This document shows, one piece after another, positions 15,510 to 22,487 of a DNA stretch of 64,000 bases. Source of the stretch: Streptomyces sp. Root431 (lineage in GTDB: Bacteria; Actinomycetota; Actinomycetes; Streptomycetales; Streptomycetaceae). The position numbers and the translations under genes were made by a program. The first letter of the stretch is position 1, and every line of letters starts with the position of its first letter. The stretch covers positions 462,056 to 526,055 of the forward strand of contig NZ_LMEI01000012.1 in assembly GCF_001426585.1 (NCBI RefSeq), read 5' to 3'. Below the pieces are notes generated by a model, which was not told the DNA's origin, searched no databases, and saw only the letters and a list, made by a program, of their open reading frames with translations.

Positions 15510-17576
15510 GTGTCCGTTTCCGACTCCGTTTCCGACCCTGTGTCCGAGTCCGCGCTCGATCCGCTCGCGCGGGAGCGCGCCCATCTGATCTCCTCCCGCG
15601 CCGCCCTGCGCGCGATGCGCGAGGACGTCGAGGCGCTCGACATCAAGGACGTCACCGCGAACTGGGTCAACTCCCTGGTGCTCGGGCGCCAGATCGAGGA
15701 CCGGATCAAGGCACTCGCGGACCTCGCGGACACCCCGCTGTTCTTCGGCCGCCTCGACTACCTGCACACCACGCAGGAGGGGCAGCGCTTCTACATCGGG
15801 CGGCGGCACGTCCACGACGCCGACGGCGACCCGATGGTGATCGACTGGCGAGCGCCGGTGTCGCAGCCGTACTACCAGGCGTCGAAGAAGGACCCGCAGG
15901 ACGTGGGACTGCGGCGCCGCTTCGGCTACACGGCCGGGGACCTCACCGCGTACGAGGACGAGCACCTCTCCGACCCCGCCGAGCTTGAGACGACGAGCCG
16001 GCTGCTCCAGGCGGAGATCGAGCGGCCCCGCGTCGGCCCCATGCGGGACATCGTCGCGACGATCCAGCCCGAGCAGGACGGCATCGTCCGATCCGACCTG
16101 TCCGGGACGGTGTGCGTGCAGGGAGGCCCCGGCACCGGAAAGACGGCCGTGGGCCTGCACCGTGTCGCGTACCTCCTCTACGCGCACCGCGAGCGGCTCG
16201 CCCGCACGGGCACCCTGGTCATCGGACCGAACCGCTCCTTCCTCCACTACATCGAGCAAGTGCTCCCCGCGCTTGGCGAGTTGGAGGTCCAGCAGGCGAC
16301 CGTCGACGACCTCGTCGCCCACGTCGAGGTGCGCGGCACGGACGAGGCGGCGACGGCGGTCGTCAAGGGCGACGCCCGGATGGCGGAGGTGCTGCGGCGC
16401 GCGGTCCGCTCGCACGTCGCGATGCCGAAGGAGTCCCTGATGGTGGTGCGCGGCTCCCGCCGGTGGCGGGTGCCCGCGTACGAGATCGAGGAGATGGTCC
16501 GCGAGCTCCTCGACCGGGACATCCGGTACGGGGCGGCCCGCGAGGCCCTTCCGCAGCGGATCGCGCACGCGGTCCTCGTGCGGATGGAGGAGGCCGGCGA
16601 GGCCCCCGACGACCGGGTGCAGAACGCGGTCGCGCGGAACACGGCGGTGAAGGCCGTCGTGAAGGAGTGCTGGCCGCTGGTGGAGCCCGCGAAGCTCGTC
16701 CTGCGGCTGCTCGGCGACGCGGAGTTCCTGGCGGAGCACGCCGAGGGGCTGCTCACCGAGGACGAGCAGAAGCTGCTGCTGTGGGCGAAGCCGGCGCGGA
16801 GCGTGAAGACGGCGAAGTGGTCGGCGGCGGACGCCGTGCTGATCGACGAGGCGCGGGACCTGGTCGAGCGGACGCACTCGCTCGGGCACGTCGTCCTCGA
16901 CGAGGCGCAGGACCTGTCCCCGATGCAGTACCGGGCGGTGGGCCGCCGGTGCACGACCGGTTCGGCGACGGTTCTCGGCGACCTCGCGCAGGGCACCACG
17001 CCGTGGGCGACGGAGAGTTGGGCGCAGGCGCTCGGGCACCTGGGCAAGCCGGAGGCGGTCGTGGAGGAGCTGACCGCCGGCTTCCGCGTGCCGCGCGAGG
17101 TCATCGCGTACGCCTCGCGGCTCCTTCCGCACATGTCGCCGGGGCTCGCGGCCGTGGAGTCCGTCCGGGAGAACCCCGGCTCGCTGGCCGTCCGGCACAC
17201 GGAGGACCCCGAGGCCCTGGACGCGGACGTCGTCGCCGCCTGCGTCGAGTCCCTGGCCCACGAGGGCTCGATCGGCCTGATCGCCGCCGACGCGCGGATC
17301 GCCCCGCTGGCGGAGGCGCTGACGGCCGCCGGGCTCGCGTACCTCTCCCCCGGCGAGGAGACCACCGCCGAGTCCCGGCTGACCCTGGTCCCCGCCTCGC
17401 TCGCGAAGGGCCTGGAGTACGACTACGTGGTCCTCGACGAGCCGGCGGCGGTCGTCGACGGCGAACCGGACGAACGGACGGGCCTGCGGCGCCTGTACGT
17501 GGCGCTGACCCGTGCCGTGTCCGGTCTGATGATCCTTCACTCGGCCCCGGTTCCCGTGCAGTTGGGGGCGTTGTGA
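15510..17576 (+). CDS. helR: HelD/HelR-type RNA polymerase-associated helicase-like ATPase
   Basis: A 688-residue UvrD-like superfamily 1 ATPase of the actinobacterial HelR/HelD type, which removes stalled or drug-bound RNA polymerase and can confer rifamycin tolerance. An N-terminal coiled-coil arm (LARERAHLISSRAALRAMREDVEALD) precedes Walker A GGPGTGKTAVGLHRVAYLLY (about 205). LVIGPNRSFLHYI, DEAQD (about 464) and the C-terminal SLAKGLEYDYVVLDEP and RRLYVALTRA motifs complete the split ATPase. GTG at 15510 is chosen because GGAGG lies 7 nt upstream; earlier in-frame ATG/GTG codons lack this. The stop overlaps the following VOC gene start (GTGA). Confidence 0.85.
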   Translation: MSVSDSVSDPVSESALDPLARERAHLISSRAALRAMREDVEALDIKDVTANWVNSLVLGRQIEDRIKALADLADTPLFFGRLDYLHTTQEGQRFYIGRRHVHDADGDPMVIDWRAPVSQPYYQASKKDPQDVGLRRRFGYTAGDLTAYEDEHLSDPAELETTSRLLQAEIERPRVGPMRDIVATIQPEQDGIVRSDLSGTVCVQGGPGTGKTAVGLHRVAYLLYAHRERLARTGTLVIGPNRSFLHYIEQVLPALGELEVQQATVDDLVAHVEVRGTDEAATAVVKGDARMAEVLRRAVRSHVAMPKESLMVVRGSRRWRVPAYEIEEMVRELLDRDIRYGAAREALPQRIAHAVLVRMEEAGEAPDDRVQNAVARNTAVKAVVKECWPLVEPAKLVLRLLGDAEFLAEHAEGLLTEDEQKLLLWAKPARSVKTAKWSAADAVLIDEARDLVERTHSLGHVVLDEAQDLSPMQYRAVGRRCTTGSATVLGDLAQGTTPWATESWAQALGHLGKPEAVVEELTAGFRVPREVIAYASRLLPHMSPGLAAVESVRENPGSLAVRHTEDPEALDADVVAACVESLAHEGSIGLIAADARIAPLAEALTAAGLAYLSPGEETTAESRLTLVPASLAKGLEYDYVVLDEPAAVVDGEPDERTGLRRLYVALTRAVSGLMILHSAPVPVQLGAL

Positions 17577-17983
17577 CCCCTACACCCGCCGTCGGGGCCC
17601 TGCATCACGTCGAGTTGTGGGTGAGCGACCTGGAGAGCGCCGAGACGAGCCTCGGCTGGCTCCTCGGCGCCCTCGGGTACGCGCCCTTCCAGCGCTGGGA
17701 GGGCGGCCGCAGCTGGGCGCTCGGCTCCTGCTACCTCGTCGTCGAGCAGTCCCCGGCCCGCACGGCGGACACCCACGACCGCCTCCGGCCGGGCCTGAAC
17801 CACCTCGCCTTCCACGCGGGCGACCGGGCCGCCGTCGACGCGCTCACGGCCGAGGCGCCGGCTCACGGCTGGCGGCTGATGTTCGCCGACCGGCATCCGT
17901 ACGCGGGCGGCGAGGGCCACTACGCGGCGTACCTGGAGAACGCGGACGGGTTCGAGGTGGAGCTGGTGGCGGGCGACGGGTGA
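17573..17983 (+). CDS. VOC-family (glyoxalase/bleomycin-resistance fold) protein
   Basis: A 136-residue vicinal-oxygen-chelate protein with two beta-alpha-beta-beta-beta units. LHHVELWVSDLESAETSLGWLLGALGY opens the first and LNHLAFHAGDRAAVDALTAEA the second. Possible metal ligands are His12 (HHVEL), His in NHLAFH and Glu in FEVELVAG near the C-terminus. The GTG start overlaps the helR stop, so translation is coupled. The substrate is unknown; binding or modification of an antibiotic is possible because of the helR linkage, but that is inference. Confidence 0.8.
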   Translation: MTPTPAVGALHHVELWVSDLESAETSLGWLLGALGYAPFQRWEGGRSWALGSCYLVVEQSPARTADTHDRLRPGLNHLAFHAGDRAAVDALTAEAPAHGWRLMFADRHPYAGGEGHYAAYLENADGFEVELVAGDG

Positions 17984-17993
17984 CGGAGACTCT

Positions 17994-18761
17994 CTAGCGG
18001 CCGGCCGGCCTCGCCGTGAGGAGGCGGAAGCGCATGCCGTGCCGGGCGTACAACCGCCAGAGTTCGATCGCGGCGATCAGCGTGGTCGCGGCGGCGCCGC
18101 CGAGGGGCAGCAGGACGGAGGAGTCCGGCCAGCGGGTCAGCGGGAAGAAGACGTCCTGGAAGGCGAGTTCCCAGGCGAGCGCCACCGTGATGAGCGCCGG
18201 GAGCGCCTGGTGGATCTCGACCGTACGGAACATGTGGCGCGAGACCGCCGGGAGGGCGAAGCAGAGGAACGCGACGCCGCGCGCCACCCCGTAGACGCAG
18301 ACCGCGATCACGGCGACCGTCAGGACGGGCTGCTCGTCGAAGTAGGCACTGCCCATCCACATGGCGGCCACCGCTCCCCCGGCCGCGAGCACGAGATGGC
18401 CGAGGAAGGCGCCGGCCGCCGTGAGGGGGCCGCGCAGCCGCTCGCCGAGACGGCCCTGCGTGGGCGGCCGGACGATCAGGACGTACGCGGCGATCACGAG
18501 CGGCGCCGTCAGGAGGAGCAGGAACGGGACGAGGAGCAGCCGGATGCCGCCGTCCCGTAACCAGAACAGGATGAGGTTGCCCTCGTTCACGACGAGGGGC
18601 CATCTCACGGCCAGCGCGACCGCGATGCCGCCCCAGAACCTGACGGCCTGGAGGATCGCGATGGGGACGTCCCGCAGGACGGCGTCCCCGCGCGGTTCCA
18701 TCCAACGCCGGGCCAGGACCCGGTCCTTGTGCTCCTTCGGGACGTGCGTGACCCCCGTCAT
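17994..18761 (-). CDS. Polytopic membrane protein of unknown function
   Basis: 255 residues with about six hydrophobic segments, the first after a basic/polar N-terminus (MTGVTHVPKEHKDRVLARRW). Polar loops include VRPPTQGRLGERLRG. No transporter or enzyme motif is visible. The ATG at 18761 was chosen because the region before it is out of character for coding. It converges on the VOC gene with a 10-bp gap. Confidence 0.6.
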   Translation of the reverse strand: MTGVTHVPKEHKDRVLARRWMEPRGDAVLRDVPIAILQAVRFWGGIAVALAVRWPLVVNEGNLILFWLRDGGIRLLLVPFLLLLTAPLVIAAYVLIVRPPTQGRLGERLRGPLTAAGAFLGHLVLAAGGAVAAMWMGSAYFDEQPVLTVAVIAVCVYGVARGVAFLCFALPAVSRHMFRTVEIHQALPALITVALAWELAFQDVFFPLTRWPDSSVLLPLGGAAATTLIAAIELWRLYARHGMRFRLLTARPAGR

Positions 18762-18805
18762 GCGCCGGATTGTGGCAGCGGGGGTCGGTGGACGACAGCC
18801 TTCCG

Positions 18806-18898
18806 TCAGGGGAGGGGGCGGAGGACGGTCTCGCGGACGGCCCGGGCGTACTCCTCGGCCTCGGAGCGGTCGGCGCCCTCGGCCACGAAGGTGACCGC
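18806..18898 (-). pseudogene. Possible 3' fragment of a decayed gene
   Basis: A 30-codon open stretch closed by stops at both ends reads VTFVAEGADRSEAEEYARAV followed by RETVLRPLP. Its amphipathic composition and codon use look like the C-terminus of a real protein, but nothing upstream continues it. It fills the gap between the membrane-protein and phosphotransferase genes. Confidence 0.25.
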
Positions 18899-18934
18899 TC
18901 AACACGCGTCACATCAGCGGGGAGTTCCGGCGGG

Positions 18935-19837
18935 TCAGGCGAATTCGGGCAGCGCCTCCGACCAGGTCCGGTGGGCGACGGCGGCCAGGACCGGGTTCGT
19001 GACGCGGTAGTAGTGCTCGGTCACCAGGCCCCAGCACAGGGCCCAGCCCCGGCCGCGCTCCCAGGTCGCGTCGTCGACCCGCGCGGCCTCGCGGAAGAGC
19101 GGCCGGGTGTCGGCGGTGAGGAGGGTCCAGGCGGGCATCGTGTCGCAGGCCGGGTCGCCGACGCCGAGGCCGCCGAAGTCGATGACGGCGCTGAGGCGGC
19201 CGTCGCGGCCGAGGAGGTTGCCGGGGAGCAGGTCGCCGTGGATCCAGACGGGCGCGCGGTCCCACTGCGGGAGCGCGAGGACCGACTCCCATGCCGCGGT
19301 GGCGAGTTCCGGGTCGACGGTGCCGTCGGCGCCCAGGTCGCGGATCGCGCCCGGCATGTGTCCCTCCTCCCAGGCGGTGACCGGCCCGCCCCGGAAGGAG
19401 GCCGGTCCGCCGCTCGCGTCGACCGCGCGCAGGGCGGCGCCGAAGCGGCCGAGCTCGACGGCGGCGTGGGCGAGGTCGGTGAGCGGCGCGTCGAAGGCGT
19501 CGGCGCCGTCGAGCCAGCGGTAGACGGACCAGGGCAGCGGGAACTCCGCGCCGCCCTCGGCCCGCCCCACGGGGACGGGCACGTCCAGCGGCAGGTGCGG
19601 GGCGAGGAGCGGCAGCCAGCGCTGCTCCTTCTCGACGTGGCGGGCGGCGTACGGGACGCGGGGCAGCCGGACGACGAGGTCGTCGCCGAGGCGGAACATC
19701 GCGTTGTCCGTCCCGGCCGAGTCCACGGCCCGCACCGGCAGTCCGGCCCATTCGGGGAATCGTCCGGCGACGAGCCGCTCGACGAGCGCGGTGTCGATGT
19801 CGAGTTCGTCGGGTTGCATCTTGCCGGTGGCTGCCAT
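18935..19837 (-). CDS. Aminoglycoside phosphotransferase-fold (APH) family protein
   Basis: A 300-residue protein-kinase-like phosphotransferase. The N-lobe has GTDNAMFRLGDDLVVRLPR with the ATP-binding Lys replaced by Arg, as in many chromosomal APH(3')-like proteins. The catalytic loop is IHGDLLPGNLL (HGDxxxxN) and the metal Asp is in AVIDFGGLGVGDPACD. The ATG at 19837 begins MAATGKMQPDELDIDT; the 32 codons upstream look non-coding. The substrate is not predictable; resistance should not be assumed. Confidence 0.85.
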   Translation of the reverse strand: MAATGKMQPDELDIDTALVERLVAGRFPEWAGLPVRAVDSAGTDNAMFRLGDDLVVRLPRVPYAARHVEKEQRWLPLLAPHLPLDVPVPVGRAEGGAEFPLPWSVYRWLDGADAFDAPLTDLAHAAVELGRFGAALRAVDASGGPASFRGGPVTAWEEGHMPGAIRDLGADGTVDPELATAAWESVLALPQWDRAPVWIHGDLLPGNLLGRDGRLSAVIDFGGLGVGDPACDTMPAWTLLTADTRPLFREAARVDDATWERGRGWALCWGLVTEHYYRVTNPVLAAVAHRTWSEALPEFA

Positions 19838-19935
19838 GCCGGGCAGGTTAACGATCACGTCGCGCCTCGGCCAGGCATTTTGGGAGCGGGGCCGGGCCTG
19901 GGAACGCGTACCTCCGTCCCCGGCCCGGCCCACCC

Positions 19936-20634
19936 CTACGCGTCGACGGCCTCGCGCCAGACCCGTACCGCGTCCGCCGAGACGGGGGCGGCCCAGCCCT
20001 GGGGGCGGGCCGCGCCGCCGATGTGGAAGGCGTCGAGGCCGGCCGCGCGCAGCTCGGGGAGGTGGTCGAGGCGCAGGCCGCCGCCGACGAGGATCCGTGC
20101 CTCGTAGCCCGGCTCGCCCGCGCGGGCGGCCTCGGCCTTGAGGGTGGCGAGGCCGTCGTCGACGCCGGTCGCGGAGCCCGCGGTGAGGTAGGTGTCCAGG
20201 CCCGGCAGGTCGGCGAGCCGCTTGCGCAGCCCGTCGCGGTCGGCCGCGCGGTCGACGGCCCGGTGGAAGGTCCAGCGGGCGCCGTCGAGGACGGCGATCA
20301 GCCGCTCGACGGCGACCAGGTCCGGCTCGCCGTCGGAGGTGAGGAAGCCGAGGACGAACTCGTCCGCGCCGGCCTCGCGGAGCTCCGTGGCCCGGGCCAC
20401 GAGCGCGTCGATGCCGGCGGGCCCGCCGGCCGAGAACCCGTCGGCGAGGCGGAGCATCACGCGCAGCGGGATGTCGACGGCGGCGCGGATGGCGGCGAAG
20501 CCGGCCCGGGACGGGGTGAGCCCGTCCGCCGCCATGTCGGTGACGAGTTCGAGCCGGTCGGCACCACCGGTCTGGGCAGCGACCGCGTCTTCCTCGTCGA
20601 GGGCGATCACCTCAAGGACAGCACGGTTGCTCAT
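19936..20634 (-). CDS. cutC: CutC-family copper homeostasis/TIM-barrel protein
   Basis: A 232-residue PF03932 (CutC) protein. LEVIALDEEDAVAAQTGGADRLELV at the N-terminus and MLRLADGFSAGG, FHRAVDRAADR and TAGSATGVDDGLATL are the family landmarks of the TIM barrel. The classical link to copper tolerance is weak in many bacteria, but here the gene lies beside a copper operon. ATG 20634 has GGAGG 10 nt upstream; ATG 20643 is possible but too close to it. A dre-like site (20663-20678) lies about 30 bp upstream. Confidence 0.88.
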   Translation of the reverse strand: MSNRAVLEVIALDEEDAVAAQTGGADRLELVTDMAADGLTPSRAGFAAIRAAVDIPLRVMLRLADGFSAGGPAGIDALVARATELREAGADEFVLGFLTSDGEPDLVAVERLIAVLDGARWTFHRAVDRAADRDGLRKRLADLPGLDTYLTAGSATGVDDGLATLKAEAARAGEPGYEARILVGGGLRLDHLPELRAAGLDAFHIGGAARPQGWAAPVSADAVRVWREAVDA

Positions 20635-20662
20635 CGAGCCCATTCCTCCATGAATGACGGCT

Positions 20663-20678
20663 ACAGGTCTAGTCCAAT
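20663..20678 (-). promoter_or_regulatory. DasR-box-like operator upstream of cutC
   Basis: ACAGGTCTAGTCCAAT matches 13 of 16 positions of the DasR consensus A(C/G)TGGTCTAGACCA(G/C)T. The related inverted repeat CTAGTC-N9-GACTAG covers 20669-20689. It lies 29 bp before the cutC start and overlaps the 3' end of the next gene. Confidence 0.35.
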
Positions 20679-20685
20679 GACCAGA

Positions 20686-21735
20686 CTAGCCGTGCGTGTG
20701 GCCTCCCGCATCGCCCGTGGCCTCACTGGTCGCGGGGACGGTCGTCTCGGGCGCCGGAGTGGTGGCCTTTCCGGCTCCGGTTCCGCTTCCGCTTCCGGTG
20801 CCACTTCCGCTTCCGGTTCCGTTTCCGGCGGTGACCGTGAAGGCCGCCGTCCGGACCTTGCCCCCGTGCTGGAAGTCGAGGAACAGACGGTACGTCCCGG
20901 CGCTGGGCGCCGTCGCGGTGAAGGAGACGTCCGGGCCGGGGCCGCCCTCGTTCGGGTGCACGTGGAGGTAGGCGAGGTCGCCGTCGCGCAGGGCTACGAG
21001 GTGTCCGTACGCGCCGAGGTAGGGCTCCAGGTCGGTGACGGGCTTGCCGGCCTTGGTGACGGTGAGCTTGAGCTCGCCGGCCTTGCCCGGGTCGAGCGTG
21101 CCGCCGAGGCGGACCCGGTAGCCGTCGACGTTCGCGGTCGGGGCGACGGCCGGCATGGGCTTCGGGGCGTACGCGCCCGGCACCGAGAGGTCGGCGCCGA
21201 GCGTGACGCCCTTGGCGCCGGGGGCGGCGGGCTTGAAGTCGGCGAAGGCCTTGTAGCCGCCGGCGGCGGGCAGGTCGACGGGGGTCGTCCAGGTGCCGTC
21301 CGCGGCCTTGACCGGGTGCAGGTGGCGGAAGGTGTTGAGGTCGCGCGAGGCGACGATGAAGTGCAGTTCCTTGCCGTGCTCGGTGGTGAAGGCGGTGACC
21401 TTCTTCCCGGCCGCGTCCTTGATCGAGAACTTCAGGACGCTCTTGCCGGTGGCGGGGGTCGGCGTCTCCAGGGCGAGGGTGTAGCCGCCGTCGGAGACCT
21501 GGAGTCCGCCGGGGAGGTTCGCGGCGGCGGGCGCCTCCGCGGTCGCGCCCGCCTCGTGGCCGGCGTGGCCGTCGGCGGCGGCGCTCTTCGACGGGGCGGG
21601 CGCCGCGGCGTGCTCGCCGTGCTCGGCCTTCTTCGGTTCCTCGACGGGTCCGACGCCCGTGCCGACCCCGTACGCGGCCCCGAAGGTCGCGGCGAGCGCG
21701 GCGGCATAGGCAGTGATCTTCACACCGGTGTTCAT
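20686..21735 (-). CDS. Secreted His-rich copper-responsive protein
   Basis: A 349-residue exported protein. Residues 1-27 form a signal-like hydrophobic segment (MNTGVKITAYAAALAATFGAAYGVG). The mature N-terminus is His-rich (KKAEHGEHAAAP, DGHAGHEAGA) and the C-terminus ends GGHTHG, giving probable metal-binding tails. The core has paired beta-rich domains (HFIVASRDLNTFRHLHPV and HLVALRDGDLAYLHVHPN) and a Gly-Ser-Thr linker (GTGSGSGTGSGSG) near residue 315. It is divergent from copZ, with three CsoR-type operators between them. The family resembles the exported protein divergent from copZ-copA in S. coelicolor. The ATG at 21735 has GGGAGAG upstream. Confidence 0.78.
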   Translation of the reverse strand: MNTGVKITAYAAALAATFGAAYGVGTGVGPVEEPKKAEHGEHAAAPAPSKSAAADGHAGHEAGATAEAPAAANLPGGLQVSDGGYTLALETPTPATGKSVLKFSIKDAAGKKVTAFTTEHGKELHFIVASRDLNTFRHLHPVKAADGTWTTPVDLPAAGGYKAFADFKPAAPGAKGVTLGADLSVPGAYAPKPMPAVAPTANVDGYRVRLGGTLDPGKAGELKLTVTKAGKPVTDLEPYLGAYGHLVALRDGDLAYLHVHPNEGGPGPDVSFTATAPSAGTYRLFLDFQHGGKVRTAAFTVTAGNGTGSGSGTGSGSGTGAGKATTPAPETTVPATSEATGDAGGHTHG

Positions 21736-21801
21736 GGCTGCTCTCCCGATACGTGGGGTGGGTGCGCGGGGTGGCGCGGTACCCGTTCGATGCACTTCAC
21801 C

Positions 21802-21818
21802 ATACCCCTGGGGGGTAT
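21802..21818. promoter_or_regulatory. CsoR operator 1
   Basis: ATACCCCTGGGGGGTAT, a near-perfect 17-bp palindrome of the actinobacterial CsoR type (ATACCCC-N3-GGGGTAT). It lies 66 bp upstream of the minus-strand secreted protein start. Confidence 0.85.
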
Positions 21819-21848
21819 CAAGTCAAGTCAGGGATCCGCTTGCGTCGG

Positions 21849-21865
21849 ATACCGCCGGGGGGTAT
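21849..21865. promoter_or_regulatory. CsoR operator 2
   Basis: ATACCGCCGGGGGGTAT, the second CsoR-type palindrome in the divergent region, 30 bp after the first. One half-site base deviates (ACCG for ACCC). Confidence 0.8.
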
Positions 21866-21883
21866 ACATGAACTCACCACCGG

Positions 21884-21900
21884 ATACCCCCCGAGGGTAT
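21884..21900. promoter_or_regulatory. CsoR operator 3
   Basis: ATACCCCCCGAGGGTAT, third palindrome, 31 bp before the copZ start, placed to block the copZ-copA promoter. Confidence 0.82.
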
Positions 21901-21931
21901 CGCGGCCCGAGGAATCGACCGAGGAGAAGCC

Positions 21932-22219
21932 ATGGGCTCCTGCTGCACCCCTGACAACAGCTGCTCGACCAGCGGCACCGACACGACCACCGTCGCGATC
22001 GCCGAGAGCACCGTGACCGTCTACGCCGTCTCCGGCATGACCTGCGGCCACTGCCGGACCGCGATCACCAAGTCCGTCAGCGCGCTGGACGGCGTCATCA
22101 CCGTCGACGTCGACGTCAACGGCGGCCTGGTGACCGTCACCACCGGCGGCGAGCCGGACGACGCCGCGATCGCCGCCGCCGTCGACGACGCGGGCTACGA
22201 GCTGACCGGCCGCGCCTAG
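21932..22219 (+). CDS. copZ: Copper chaperone CopZ
   Basis: A 95-residue heavy-metal-associated domain protein. MTCGHC (about residues 36-41) is the Cu(I)-binding CxxC loop, and the ferredoxin-like fold ends DDAGYELTG. The N-terminal 25 residues carry three extra Cys (GSCCTPDNSC), a possible second Cu site that plain CopZ proteins lack. The start has AGGAGAAG 5-8 nt upstream. It lies downstream of CsoR operator 3 and would hand Cu(I) to CopA. Confidence 0.92.
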   Translation: MGSCCTPDNSCSTSGTDTTTVAIAESTVTVYAVSGMTCGHCRTAITKSVSALDGVITVDVDVNGGLVTVTTGGEPDDAAIAAAVDDAGYELTGRA

Positions 22220-22248
22220 GCCAGGCCCTGAGCCGCACGACCCCGGCC

Positions 22249-22281
22249 GCCGGGACCCGCCCACCACGCCCGGGTCCCGGC
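22249..22281 (+). terminator. Stem-loop between copZ and copA
   Basis: GCCGGGACCCG (22249-22259) pairs perfectly with CGGGTCCCGGC (22271-22281) around an 11-nt loop, 30 bp after the copZ stop. There is no U-tract, so it may attenuate or stabilise the mRNA and set copZ above copA rather than end transcription. A second, 7-bp hairpin (GCCTCCC 22388-22394 with GGGAGGC 22404-22410) lies before the copA ribosome-binding site. Confidence 0.5.
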
Positions 22282-22487
22282 CCCCGCCTCCGCTACGAGC
22301 CCGGCCGCCGCGAGCAGGTGCCGTCGCCCACGGGACCGGCGAGTGAACCGAAGGGGCGCGCCGGGGGAACAGGGACGAGCGCGCGGAGCCTCCCGAGGAA
22401 CGAGGGAGGCGAGCACGGTCGGCCCTGTGAGTCCGGCTCGAGCGCCCCGGAGGTGAACCGAGCCCTAAGAAAAAGGGAGCAACGCTC

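Noticed and set aside
22220..22487. A small gene between copZ and copA
   Set aside because: No frame with a start and host-like codon use; only two hairpins are supported.
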